Counted from the stretch's first letter, positions 36,681-45,030 are shown. The stretch is 64,000 nucleotides of DNA from Planomonospora sp. ID82291 (GCF_015711645.1 NZ_JABTEX010000004.1:186001-250000), one strand, 5' to 3'. Notes: generated from the sequence alone by a model not told the origin. Translations and numbers: made by a program.

Positions 36681-37823
36681 TCAGCCCACTCCCAGGGTGC
36701 GCACGCGGGGATCGGCGATCGTGTAGGCGATGTCGGCCAGGAGGTTGCCGCCCACCACGGCCAGGGTGCCGAGCAGGGTGAGCGCGGCGAGCAGTGGGAA
36801 GTCCACGGCGAGGGCCGCCTGCACCGAGGCCGAGGCGACGCCGGGCCAGGAGAAGACGGTCTCCACCAGGATCGCGCCGGTGACCAGCTCCGGGACCCGC
36901 GCGCCCAGCAGGGTGAGGAAGGGCAGCAGCGCCGAGCGGAGCGCGTGCCGGACGAGCACCGTCCGCTCGCGCAGGCCGCGGGCGCGGGCGCCGGTGACGA
37001 AGTCCTCCCGCAGCACGCCGGAGACCGACTCGCGGACGTACAGCACGAGCCAGGACGACTGGGAGACCGCCAGCACCGTGACCGGGAGCACCATGTGCGC
37101 GGCCAGGTCGCCGAGTTCGACGGTGGCGGACGCGGCGTCGGTCAGGCCGCCGGCGGGCAGCCAGCCCAGCCGCACCGAGAAGACGGAGATCGCCAGGAGC
37201 CCGAGCCAGAACACCGGCGCCGCCTCGTTCGCCAGCGCCCCCCCGGTGATGAACCGGTCCAGCCAGGAGCCGCGCCGCCGGGCGGCGACCGTCCCGGCGA
37301 CGAGGCTCCCTGCCAGCATCAGCACGATCGCCGCCGAGGTGGCGAGCAGCGTCCACGGCAGCCGCTCGGCGATCACCTGCCCGACCGGCAGGTGCAGCGA
37401 CCGCGATTCCCCCAGGTCGCCCCGGAGGAGGTTGCCGAGCCAGGTGGCGTACTGCTCCAGGACCGGCCGGTCGAGTCCCCAGTTGGCCCGGATCCGCTCG
37501 GCCACGGCCGGGTCGGTGACCACCGCGCGGTCTCCGAGGTACTGCCGGACCGGGTCGAACGGCGAGGCCTTGGCCAGGGCGAACATACCGGCCGTCACCG
37601 CCAGCAGCAGCGGTGCGGCGAACGCCGCCCGCCAGGCCGCCATGCGCGCGATCGCCCGGCCGAGCCCGTCGGACGGGCGGCGGGGAGGGCGCGCGGCGGG
37701 GGCCGCTCGCTTCACGCCGTCACCCTCCGCGCCGTGTCCCGCCCGGTCGGTCGCCGGGTCGGGGAGGACGCGGCCGGTCGCCGGGTCGGGAAGCACGGAG
37801 GCGGTCTCCGGGTCGGGGCTCAT
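36681..37823 (-). CDS. NikB/DppB-type ABC permease
   Basis: This 380-residue permease is the first of the pair. Family segments are ANWGLDRPVLEQYATWLGNLLRGDLGES (split at QYATWL) and the coupling region FVTGARARGLRERTVLVRHALR. The N-terminal 45 residues contain VLPDPATGR/VLPDPATDR repeats encoded by near-identical DNA. ATG 37823 overlaps the binding-protein stop (ATGA). A GTG at 37715 (VKRAAP) would remove the repeats and is a fair alternative start. Confidence 0.89.
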   Translation of the reverse strand: MSPDPETASVLPDPATGRVLPDPATDRAGHGAEGDGVKRAAPAARPPRRPSDGLGRAIARMAAWRAAFAAPLLLAVTAGMFALAKASPFDPVRQYLGDRAVVTDPAVAERIRANWGLDRPVLEQYATWLGNLLRGDLGESRSLHLPVGQVIAERLPWTLLATSAAIVLMLAGSLVAGTVAARRRGSWLDRFITGGALANEAAPVFWLGLLAISVFSVRLGWLPAGGLTDAASATVELGDLAAHMVLPVTVLAVSQSSWLVLYVRESVSGVLREDFVTGARARGLRERTVLVRHALRSALLPFLTLLGARVPELVTGAILVETVFSWPGVASASVQAALAVDFPLLAALTLLGTLAVVGGNLLADIAYTIADPRVRTLGVG

Positions 37824-39379
37824 GCGGCCGGCTTCCAGGTGTGGATGTCGCGGAACAGGCCGCCGGTGGCGTGCTCGTGGGCCTCCACACCGGGCCGCAC
37901 CCCCTCGTACCGGCCGCGGATGACGTAGACGTGCTTGAGGAAGACCAGGTAGGTCCAGACCTCCTCGTCGTGGACGATCTTCTGGAAGTCCAGGTAGGCG
38001 CGCCGCCGGACGGCAGGGTCCGCCGACCGCCGGCCGGTCTCCAGCAGCCGGTCCGCCTCGGGGTCGTCGTAGCCGCCCGGGTTGAAGAAGCCCCGGCGCG
38101 CGTACGAGCTGTGGAACAGCTCGTAGGTGACGTAGTCGGGGTCGTACGGACTGCCGTACCCCATGATCAGGGCGTCGGTGGACATGCGCGGCTCGATCGC
38201 GTCCCAGTCGAGGCCGGCCAGCCGGACGTCCACCCCGATGGCCTTGGCGTCGGAGGCGACCGCCAGCGCGAGCTCCTTGCGCAGCGAGTCGCCCGCCGGG
38301 TACATCAGCGTGAACGCGGCGCGGACCCCGTCCTTGGCCCGGACGCCGTCCTCGCCGGGGATCCAGCCGTCCTCCTGCAGGAGCCGGCGCGCGGCCTCGG
38401 GGTCGCCGTCCGGGACGCCGGTCACCGCCGGGTTGTGCCAGGCGGTGTCGGGGGAGACGGGGCCGAAGGCGGGGGTGCCCGCCCCGGCGAGCACGACGTC
38501 CACCATCGCCTGACGGTCGACCGCCAGGCCGAGTGCGCGGCGGACGGTCCGGTCGCCGGTGACCGGACGGCCGAGGGGGAACATGATCCCCCGGTAGTCG
38601 GCGCTGGGCACCTCGTGCACCGTGACGTCCGGCCGCCCCTCGAACCGGGCGGCGGCCTTGGGCGGCAGGATCACCGCGTCGAACTCGCCGGCGGACATCC
38701 GCGTCGCGCGGACGTTGTCGTCCTCGGCGAAGGCCAGCACCAGCCGGGAGAGGGCGGGCGGGCCCGCCCGGTAGTCCCGGTTCGCCTCCAGCACGATCTT
38801 GTCCCCGGGCGTCCTGGAGACGAACCGGTACGGTCCCGAGCCAACGGGCCGGTCCCCGGTCAGCGGGTCGCCGGAGGGCACGATGCCCAGGGTGGCGCGC
38901 TGGGCCAGCGGGGCGTAGGGGTGGGCGAGGGTGAACACGACGGTCCGCGGGTCGGGGGCGTCCACCGTCTCGATCGCGGCGTAGTCGCCCCGGATCGGGG
39001 AGTCGTTGTCCCCGTCCAGCACGGCCTCGTAGGTGTATTCGACGTCGGCGCCGGTCAGCGGTCTGCCGTCGTGGAACCGTACGCCGTCGCGCAGGGTGAA
39101 GGTGACGGTCAGGCCGTCGGCCGAGACGGTCGGCGGGGCGGCGGCGACCGCGGGGGTGAGCGAGAGGTCGGGCTCGCGGCTCATCAGCCCCTCGTAGATG
39201 AGGGAGCCGCCGTCGGGGGCGTAGCCCATCACGGGGCTGAGGGTGTCGAACTCGGAGCCGAGGCCGATCACGAACGTGCCGCCGGCGGGCGCGGCCGGAC
39301 CGGCGGAGGGCGCCGAGCAGGCGCCGGCCAGCAGGCCGGACGTCACGAACAGGGCGGCCAGGCGCCGGGCCAGCCTCAT
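37820..39379 (-). CDS. NikA/DppA-type ABC substrate-binding lipoprotein
   Basis: The first gene of the operon encodes a 519-residue solute-binding lipoprotein of family 5. The signal peptide ends in a lipobox at Cys21 (LLAGAC). Family features are LSPVMGYAPDGGSLIYEGLM, DGVRFHDGRPLTGADVEYTYE (split motif) and VGSGPYRFVS. ATG 39379 follows GGGAGGGATCC. Family 5 proteins bind peptides, nickel or glycosides; the Nur-like operator 44 bases upstream and the A-B-C-D-E gene order make nickel the leading candidate. That remains an inference because the ligand cannot be read directly. Confidence 0.87.
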   Translation of the reverse strand: MRLARRLAALFVTSGLLAGACSAPSAGPAAPAGGTFVIGLGSEFDTLSPVMGYAPDGGSLIYEGLMSREPDLSLTPAVAAAPPTVSADGLTVTFTLRDGVRFHDGRPLTGADVEYTYEAVLDGDNDSPIRGDYAAIETVDAPDPRTVVFTLAHPYAPLAQRATLGIVPSGDPLTGDRPVGSGPYRFVSRTPGDKIVLEANRDYRAGPPALSRLVLAFAEDDNVRATRMSAGEFDAVILPPKAAARFEGRPDVTVHEVPSADYRGIMFPLGRPVTGDRTVRRALGLAVDRQAMVDVVLAGAGTPAFGPVSPDTAWHNPAVTGVPDGDPEAARRLLQEDGWIPGEDGVRAKDGVRAAFTLMYPAGDSLRKELALAVASDAKAIGVDVRLAGLDWDAIEPRMSTDALIMGYGSPYDPDYVTYELFHSSYARRGFFNPGGYDDPEADRLLETGRRSADPAVRRRAYLDFQKIVHDEEVWTYLVFLKHVYVIRGRYEGVRPGVEAHEHATGGLFRDIHTWKPAA

Positions 39380-39410
39380 GGATCCCTCCCGGGGTCGGTG
39401 GAGCGCCCCG

Positions 39411-39439
39411 ACAGTAACCTTATTGCGAATCACTCGCAA
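39411..39439 (-). promoter_or_regulatory. promoter with Nur-box-like operator before the nik-type operon
   Basis: On the minus strand TTGCGA (39439-39434) and TACTGT (39416-39411) are spaced by 17 bases, a good promoter. The palindrome TTGCGA-N5-TCGCAA (39423-39439) covers the -35 and fits the Streptomyces Nur consensus tTGCaa-N5-ttGCAA. A Nur repressor bound here would block RNA polymerase. The binding-protein start is 44 bases from the near edge of the palindrome. Confidence 0.6.
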
Positions 39440-39554
39440 GTAAGAAAGTCAGGCATGAGACGGCGCGCCCGGAGAGGTCCGGAGAGGAGGGCCGGCACGA
39501 GACGCGCCAGGGGCCCGGAAGGCGCCGGTCCCGTGCGACCTCGCCGCGGTCTCG

Positions 39555-39588
39555 CCGCGGCCCCGGGTGATCCCGGACGGGGCCGCGG
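39555..39588 (-). terminator. hairpin downstream of adhE
   Basis: CCGCGGCCCC (39555-39564) and GGGGCCGCGG (39579-39588) are perfect 10-base arms around a 14-base loop that can itself pair (GGG with CCC). It lies about 70 bases after the adhE stop. A 16-bp palindrome TCCCGGCCGGCCGGGA at 39613-39628 lies even closer to adhE. Confidence 0.55.
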
Positions 39589-39656
39589 CGGACGGCCCCG
39601 GGCACGAACGGGTCCCGGCCGGCCGGGAGCGATAGGGGCGGAGCGGGCCCCGCCCG

Positions 39657-42284
39657 TCACTTCCCGTGGTAGGCGGCCTTCATGAGCTCCTGCATGTCCG
39701 TCAGCATCGGCATGCGCGGGTTGGCCGGAGCGCACTGGTCCTCGTAGGCGTTCATGGCCTGCTGCGGCAGCGCCGCGATGAACGCCGCCTCGTCGACGCC
39801 GACCTTCTGGAACGAGGGCTCGATGCCGACCGCGTCGCGCAGCCGCTCCACCGCCGCCGCGAGCGACTCCACCCCTTCGGCCGCGGTCCGCGCGGGCAGG
39901 CCCAGCGTCTGGGCGATCTCCTGGAAGCGCTCCGGAGCCCGGTAGTCCTCGTACTTCGGCCAGCCCGACAGCTTCGACGGGACGGTGCCGTTGTAGCGGA
40001 TCACGTGCGGGAGCAGGATCGCGTTGGTGCGGCCGTGCGCCACGTGGAAGGTGGCGCCCAGGGTGTGCGCCATGGCGTGCACGATGCCCAGGAAGGCGTT
40101 GCCGAAGGCCATGCCGGCGATGGTGCCGGCGTTGTGCATCTTCTCCCGGGCCTCGGGGTCGGACACGCCGTTCTTCACCGCCCGCTCCAGGTACCTGAAG
40201 ATGAGCTTGACGGCCTGCAGGCCCAGTCCGTCGGTGAAGTCGTTGGCGTAGACCGACACGTAGGACTCGATGGCGTGGGTCAGCGCGTCGAAGCCGCTGT
40301 CGGCGGTGACCACCCGGGGCAGGTTCGCCGGGAGCACGGGGTCGATGATCGCCACGGTCGGGGTCAGCGCGTAGTCGGCCAGCGGGTACTTCTTGCCGGT
40401 GGCGGTGTCGGTGATGACCGCGAACGGCGTCACCTCCGCGCCGGTGCCCGAGGTGGTCGGGATGCAGACCAGGCTGGCCTTCTCACCGAGCGTCGGGAAG
40501 CGGAAGGCGCGCTTGCGGATGTCGAAGAACTTCTCCTTCATGTCCGCGAACACCACCTCGGGGTGCTCGTAGCGCAGCCACATCACCTTGGCCGCGTCCA
40601 TCGCCGAGCCGCCGCCCAGCGCGATGATCGTGTCGGGCTGGAAGCCGCGCATCAGCTCGGCGCCCCGGTCCACCGTCGCGACGCTCGGCTCCGGCTCCAC
40701 GTCGTCGATGATCTGCAGGGCGACCCGCTCGCCGCGGCGGTTCAGCACGTCCAGGACCCGGTCCACGAAGCCCAGCTTGGTCATGACGGAGTCGGTGACG
40801 ATCGTCACGCGCTTGACGTCCGGCATGTCCGCGAGGTAGCGGATCGCGTTCGGCTCGAAGTAGACCTTCGCGGGGACCTTGAACCACTGCATGTTGTTGT
40901 TGCGCCGTCCGATGCGCTTGATGTTGATGAGGTTGACCGCGGTGACGTTGTTGGAGACCGAGTTGCGGCCGTAGCTGCCGCAGCCCAGGGTGAGCGAGGG
41001 CAGGAAGGCGTTGTACATGTCGCCGATGCCGCCCTGCGAGGACGGGGCGTTCCAGATCACCCGGACGGCCTTGACGCGGCGGCCGAAGCTCTCGGCCAGC
41101 TCGGTGTCCTCGGTGTGGATGACCGCGCTGTGCCCGAGGCCGTGGAACTCCACCATCTGCGCGGCGTAGTCCAGACCCTGCTCGCGGGAGCCGGCGCGCA
41201 GCACCGCGAGGACCGGGCAGAGCTTCTCGCGGGTCAGCGGCTCGGCCGGGCCCACCTCGGACACCGGGACGAGGATCACGGAGGTGTCGGCGGGAACGGT
41301 GAAGCCGGCCTGCTCGGCGATCCACTGCGGGGACTTGCCGACCACATTGGGGTTGAGCTTGGCGCCCGCGCAGTTCTCACCGCCGGCGGTCGTGCCGAAG
41401 ATGAACTGCTCCAGCTTCTCCTTCTCGGCGGTCGTGGCCACGTGGGCGTGCAGCCGGCGGAACTCGGTGATCGCGGCGTCGTAGACGCCGTGGTCGATGA
41501 TGACCGCCTGCTCCGAGGCGCAGATCATGCCGTTGTCGAACGTCTTGGACAGCACGATGTCGTTCACGGCGCGGCGCAGCTTCGCGCTCCGCTCGATGTA
41601 GGCCGGGACGTTGCCGGCGCCGACGCCCAGGGCCGGCTTGCCTGCCGAGTAGGCGGCCTTGACCATCGCGTTCCCGCCGGTGGCCAGGATGGTCGAGACG
41701 CCCTCGTGGTGCATGAGCGCGGAGGTCGCCTCCAGCGACGGCTCGGTGATCCACTGGATGCAGTTCTCGGGCGCGCCGGCCTCGACGGCGGCGTCGCGGA
41801 CGATCTGCGCGGCCCGGGAGCTGCAGCGCTGCGCCGAGGGGTGGAAGGCGAACACGATCGGGTTGCGCGTCTTGAGCGCCAGCAGCGCCTTGAAAATGGT
41901 CGTCGAGGTCGGGTTGGTGACCGGGGTGATGCCGCAGACGACGCCGACCGGGTCGGCGATCTCGACGATGCCGTTGATCTCGTCGTGGGAGATGACGCCC
42001 ACGGTCTTGAGGTCGGCCATGCTGTGCGTGACGTGCTCGCAGGCGAAGATGTTCTTCACCGCCTTGTCCTCGAACACGCCGCGGCCGGTCTCCTCGACCG
42101 CCAGGACCGCGAGGGCCCCGTGCTGGCTCAGCGCGGCGACGGACGCCTTCTTGACGATGTGGTCGACCTGCTCCTGGGTGAAGGAGTCGTACGCGGCCAG
42201 AGCCTTGAGCGCGTTGGACACGAGGCTGTCGATGGCGGCGTTCACGGTGTCGGACGGGGTCGAGTGCAGCGTGGAGTCGGTCAT
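39657..42284 (-). CDS. adhE: Bifunctional acetaldehyde-CoA/alcohol dehydrogenase AdhE
   Basis: AdhE reduces acetyl-CoA to acetaldehyde and then ethanol with NADH, a fermentation route. The 875-residue protein has an N-terminal aldehyde dehydrogenase domain with catalytic Cys255 (NGMICASEQ). A linker at about residues 440-465 leads to an iron-dependent alcohol dehydrogenase domain with GGGSAMDAAK, ADSGFDALTHAIESY and GIVHAMAHTLGATFHVAHG holding the metal-binding Asp/His residues. It closely resembles spirosome-forming AdhE along its whole length. Both active sites look intact. The 276-base region upstream has no clear Rex site. Confidence 0.96.
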   Translation of the reverse strand: MTDSTLHSTPSDTVNAAIDSLVSNALKALAAYDSFTQEQVDHIVKKASVAALSQHGALAVLAVEETGRGVFEDKAVKNIFACEHVTHSMADLKTVGVISHDEINGIVEIADPVGVVCGITPVTNPTSTTIFKALLALKTRNPIVFAFHPSAQRCSSRAAQIVRDAAVEAGAPENCIQWITEPSLEATSALMHHEGVSTILATGGNAMVKAAYSAGKPALGVGAGNVPAYIERSAKLRRAVNDIVLSKTFDNGMICASEQAVIIDHGVYDAAITEFRRLHAHVATTAEKEKLEQFIFGTTAGGENCAGAKLNPNVVGKSPQWIAEQAGFTVPADTSVILVPVSEVGPAEPLTREKLCPVLAVLRAGSREQGLDYAAQMVEFHGLGHSAVIHTEDTELAESFGRRVKAVRVIWNAPSSQGGIGDMYNAFLPSLTLGCGSYGRNSVSNNVTAVNLINIKRIGRRNNNMQWFKVPAKVYFEPNAIRYLADMPDVKRVTIVTDSVMTKLGFVDRVLDVLNRRGERVALQIIDDVEPEPSVATVDRGAELMRGFQPDTIIALGGGSAMDAAKVMWLRYEHPEVVFADMKEKFFDIRKRAFRFPTLGEKASLVCIPTTSGTGAEVTPFAVITDTATGKKYPLADYALTPTVAIIDPVLPANLPRVVTADSGFDALTHAIESYVSVYANDFTDGLGLQAVKLIFRYLERAVKNGVSDPEAREKMHNAGTIAGMAFGNAFLGIVHAMAHTLGATFHVAHGRTNAILLPHVIRYNGTVPSKLSGWPKYEDYRAPERFQEIAQTLGLPARTAAEGVESLAAAVERLRDAVGIEPSFQKVGVDEAAFIAALPQQAMNAYEDQCAPANPRMPMLTDMQELMKAAYHGK

Positions 42285-42560
42285 GAGGGCACCTCATCTC
42301 TCTGTCGGCTGCGGCCTCCCTTCCACTGTTTCACCTCTTGTGGGCCGGTTTGTGCCCAGGTATGTCGCTTTGGTCAGGCCGCCGTGCCATCCGCCCGCAG
42401 TGAACAGGACGATCAGGCGGAAACCCCATCAGTCGAAACCGATCAGGAGGGACGGCCGCCCCGTGGTTCATCGAGGTCGAAGGCCGTAGCGTAGAGCGTG
42501 CCGACTTCGTGCTGACCCTGACGCGATCGAATACCTGAAGCCCCAGGCAGAGGAGACACT

Positions 42561-42815
42561 GTGAAGCTCAAGCTGGATCTGCACCCCATCTACAACAGGG
42601 GCGGGGAGATCGACAAAGCGCTGCGGGGGATCATCGACGAGGCCATCAGGAAGCGGGCGACCGAGGTCGAGATCATCCCCGGGAAGGGGTCGGGCCAGCT
42701 CAAGAAGAAGGTCCTGCGCTTCCTGGACCAGAAGGAGATCAAGGCCCTCTACCACCGCATCGACAAGGACGCCAAGAACCACGGCCGCCTGTTCGTCTAC
42801 TTCCGGCACAAGTAG
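42561..42815 (+). CDS. Small Smr-domain protein
   Basis: This 84-residue protein consists of a single Smr (small MutS-related) domain. The LDLHP motif at residues 5-9 and the IIPGKGSGQLKKKVLRFL segment correspond to the conserved LDLHG and HGKG-type motifs. Smr domains bind or nick branched DNA and in some proteins cleave RNA. The canonical HGxG histidine is replaced by Pro-Gly (PGKGSG), so catalysis is uncertain. The GTG at 42561 follows GAGGAGAC. It diverges from adhE. I know no function for the stand-alone actinobacterial form. Confidence 0.82.
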   Translation: MKLKLDLHPIYNRGGEIDKALRGIIDEAIRKRATEVEIIPGKGSGQLKKKVLRFLDQKEIKALYHRIDKDAKNHGRLFVYFRHK

Positions 42816-42883
42816 GGCGGCGATGCTCTGATCAGGTCGTGTACCCCTGCTGATCTTTCCTGGGGCGCATCGGGGGCACACGA

Positions 42884-43060
42884 CCCGGCTGCGAAGAGGG
42901 CGTCCACGGCCCTGCGGGCACGGTCGGCGGCGTTGGGCATCGGACGGGTGCAGGTCCGCAGCGGGAAACCCGGATCGGCGTGCCCGAGATACTCCGCGAC
43001 CGCCGGGAAGGCCGGATCGAGCGTCGGCGAGCACTCGGCCGGCCGGTCAACGAGTATCAC
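42884..43060 (-). pseudogene. remnant of a phage-type tyrosine integrase (C-terminal end)
   Basis: The minus strand encodes AEYLGHADPGF followed by LRTCTRPMPNAADRARRAVDALFA. This matches the C-terminal end of actinobacterial integrases, normally EYLGHADPGFTLRTYTHLMP and so on. The catalytic tyrosine position reads Cys (TCT), and no integrase sequence is recognisable further upstream, where the frame runs into the SnoaL-like gene. It is a decayed fragment. The rest of 42816-43187 has no other feature. Confidence 0.65.
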
Positions 43061-43187
43061 CGAGCCGCATGGCCGTTCCGGGGAACTCTCCGCTCGATCC
43101 CGCGCAACGGATTTCGAAGAGGACGGCGTGAGCGCATGGACCGGGCCTGCCGATTTCGGATAGACCGAGGACGTCCCGGCGACGTGG

Positions 43188-43595
43188 TCACTGCGCTTCT
43201 TCCAGTTGCTTGCTGATCTGGTCGATCCGGCGGATCCGACCGTCCGAGGCCAGGCGGCCGAACATGTAGATCTCCGCCGTGAAGGTCCTGCCCTTGCGCA
43301 ACTTGGTGCGCAAGGTCCACCGAGCGGCGATCCGGTCACCCGAGACCAGCACCTCGTGGATCTCGACACCAGACCGGTCGTCGGCGAGCATCGCCTCTTT
43401 GTCGACGTTCTTGCGGACGGGACGGGCATGGTCGATCATGCGCTGCCGGTCGATCACGAGCCCGTCGTTGCAGTACTCGAAGTCCGGAACGAAGTAGCGG
43501 TCGAGGATCGCGCCGGGTTCCTCGTCGGAGACGGCCATGTCCCGTGTGTAGGTGATCAGAAAGTCGGCGAGATCGCACTCGGATCCGATGCCCAT
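43188..43595 (-). CDS. SnoaL-like (NTF2-fold) polyketide-cyclase family protein
   Basis: This protein of about 135 residues has a SnoaL/NTF2-like pattern: an N-terminal helix (DLADFLITYTRDMAVSDEEPGAILDRYF, split at MAVSD), the strand FEYCNDGLVIDRQRMIDHARPV, and the end strands IAARWTLRTK and TFTAEIYMFGRLASDGRIRRIDQI. Family members are cyclases, isomerases or proteins with no known ligand; I cannot choose. ATG 43595 follows AAGGAAAC. GC content is lower than that of its neighbours, and it lies beside an integrase remnant, so it may have been acquired horizontally. Its stop is 127 bases from the remnant. Confidence 0.75.
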   Translation of the reverse strand: MGIGSECDLADFLITYTRDMAVSDEEPGAILDRYFVPDFEYCNDGLVIDRQRMIDHARPVRKNVDKEAMLADDRSGVEIHEVLVSGDRIAARWTLRTKLRKGRTFTAEIYMFGRLASDGRIRRIDQISKQLEEAQ

Positions 43596-43610
43596 GAAGT
43601 TTCCTTGCAA

Positions 43611-43927
43611 GGAGAGGGGCCTGCTTCCACCAGTAGATCAAAACTACACCCCGGCGGGGTATTCCGCCATCGAATGTCTCGGGCCGACGCCTGGACGAGC
43701 GGCTACGGGCGCCGAGAACTCGGCCACCTTGCGCGGCCTGCACGACACTCAGGGAGCGGCCCGCTCATCTGCTCGGCGGCCAGCGGTTCTCGCCCGCGCA
43801 CGTCGGAGACGAGTTCGGGGTCGATGGTCTCGCCGCGCCGGGGCACACCGACGGCGCCGGTCCGTTCGAGGCTCACGACCGCGACGTCGTCGTATCGGTG
43901 GACGGCTGCGAGCCGCAGTCCGTCACC
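43611..43927. other. gene-poor gap between the SnoaL-like gene and dhaM
   Basis: This stretch of about 317 bases has no gene I can support. The palindrome at 43648-43660 lies at its edge. On the minus strand 43750-43920 can be read as an open segment (AAVHRYDDVAVVSLERTG, then RRGETIDPELVSDVRG) that looks protein-like but has no start or match I recognise; it may be a decayed gene. Confidence 0.4.
43648..43660. promoter_or_regulatory. 13-bp palindrome upstream of the SnoaL-like gene
   Basis: ACCCCGGCGGGGT is a perfect palindrome about one central base, extended by TAC and AT on the flanks. It lies about 53 bases upstream of the SnoaL-like ATG, next to a possible minus-strand -10 (TAGTTT, 43646-43641). 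The G-tract layout recalls CsoR-type copper operators, but the match is too short for assignment. Confidence 0.3.
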
Positions 43928-44299
43928 TCAGCGTTTGCGGAAGGTCCGCGCCTCCTCGGCCGCGGCGAGCACGGCCTCCAGCGAGCCGCCCGCGCTCGCC
44001 GCGACGGCCGCCGCGATCGCGCCCTCCACGAACGGCACGTCGGCGATCACGATCCCGGGCCCTTCGAACAGCCGGGCGGTCAGCACCGAGCCGCCCAGGT
44101 CGGGGATGAGGAGCACCCCGTCGCCGCCGTCGGCCCGCTCGATCGCCGCCGCGACCAGGTCGGGGCTGGTGCCCAGTCCGCCGTCCTCGGTGCCCCCGGC
44201 CGGCACCGGCGCGGCGCCGGTGCCGCAGATCCCCGCCGCCAGTGCCGCGACCTCGGCGGCCAGCGGCCCGCTGTGGGAGACCAGCACGATGCCTACCAC
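43928..44299 (-). CDS. dhaM: DhaM, PTS-type phosphoryl donor of dihydroxyacetone kinase
   Basis: This 123-residue protein is the EIIA-mannose-like subunit that passes phosphate from the PTS to DhaL-bound ADP. The phosphorylated His9 lies in VLVSHSGPLA, and the conserved segments DGVLLIPDLGGSVLTA and VPFVEGAIAA follow. It is the short form, without the HPr and EI-like domains that E. coli DhaM carries, so it depends on general PTS proteins. It overlaps dhaL by 7 bases. As in other actinobacteria, the order is dhaK-dhaL-dhaM. Confidence 0.92.
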   Translation of the reverse strand: MVGIVLVSHSGPLAAEVAALAAGICGTGAAPVPAGGTEDGGLGTSPDLVAAAIERADGGDGVLLIPDLGGSVLTARLFEGPGIVIADVPFVEGAIAAAVAASAGGSLEAVLAAAEEARTFRKR

Positions 44300-45030
44300 C
44301 GCGCGGCCACCGTACGGAGCGCCGCCACCAGGAGCGCGGCCGAGGCGGCACCGGGGTCCTGATGGCCGACGCTGCGCGGGCCGAGATAGCTGGCGCGACC
44401 CTTGCGCGCCTGCATCGGGACGGTCGCCTCCGCTCCGTTCCTCGCCGCGGACGCCGCGGCCTCCAGTGCCTCCGGCACCTCCCGCCCCTCCCGTACGGCC
44501 TGCGCCAGTGCCCTGACCGCCGGGGCGAGCGCGTCGACCATGGTCTTGTCCCCCTCCACCGCCGATCCCAGCCTCCGCACCCCGTCCACGGCGGCCTCCA
44601 GAGCCCCGGCGAGGGCGCCGGGGGAGACCGCGGGCTCCTCGCCCAGCGCCTTGCCGGCCTCCCGGAAGGCCGTGCCGTACAGCGGGCCGGAGGCGCCGCC
44701 GACCTTGCGGATCAGCGTGCCCCCCACCAGGACGAGCAGCGCCCCGGGGGACGCGGGCGGGCGGTCGGCCAGGACCTGGACGGCGGCGGTGAGACCCCGG
44801 TCGAGGTTCGTCCCGTGGTCGCCGTCGCCGATCGCGGTGTCGAGCCGGGTGAGCCGGTCCTTCCCGGCCCGGACGGAGCGGGCGGCCTCCTCGATCCAGG
44901 CGGCGAAGAACCCGGTGCCGAGCGGCGGCCCCTGCGTCCCTTGCGGCCCCTGCGTCCTTTGCGGTGCCGCTGTCCCCGGCGCCGTCGGTGTTCCCGGTGT
45001 TCCCGGTGTTCCGGGTGGTTCCGGGGCCAT
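44293..45030 (-). CDS. dhaL: DhaL, ADP-binding subunit of dihydroxyacetone kinase
   Basis: DhaL holds the ADP/ATP that is rephosphorylated by DhaM and transfers phosphate to DhaK-bound dihydroxyacetone. The nucleotide-Mg site is visible as TAIGDGDHGTNLDRG, with LRKVGG-type loop IRKVGGASGPLYG and ARKGRASYLGPRSVGHQDPGA (split at YLGPRS) at the end. The first 35 residues are an odd low-complexity stretch (GTPGTPGTPTAPGTAAP, then QGPQGTQGPP) encoded by 9-bp repeats. ATG 45030 overlaps the dhaK stop as TGATG; ATG 45042 is an alternative. Confidence 0.92.
   Translation of the reverse strand: MAPEPPGTPGTPGTPTAPGTAAPQRTQGPQGTQGPPLGTGFFAAWIEEAARSVRAGKDRLTRLDTAIGDGDHGTNLDRGLTAAVQVLADRPPASPGALLVLVGGTLIRKVGGASGPLYGTAFREAGKALGEEPAVSPGALAGALEAAVDGVRRLGSAVEGDKTMVDALAPAVRALAQAVREGREVPEALEAAASAARNGAEATVPMQARKGRASYLGPRSVGHQDPGAASAALLVAALRTVAARW

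Noticed and set aside
42320-42360. A Rex site upstream of adhE
   Set aside because: TTGTG occurs twice but as direct repeats, and no TTGTG-N8-CACAA arrangement is present.
42816-43187. A functional integrase gene
   Set aside because: Only the C-terminal tail is recognisable, the catalytic tyrosine reads Cys, and the upstream sequence overlaps the SnoaL-like gene without integrase motifs.
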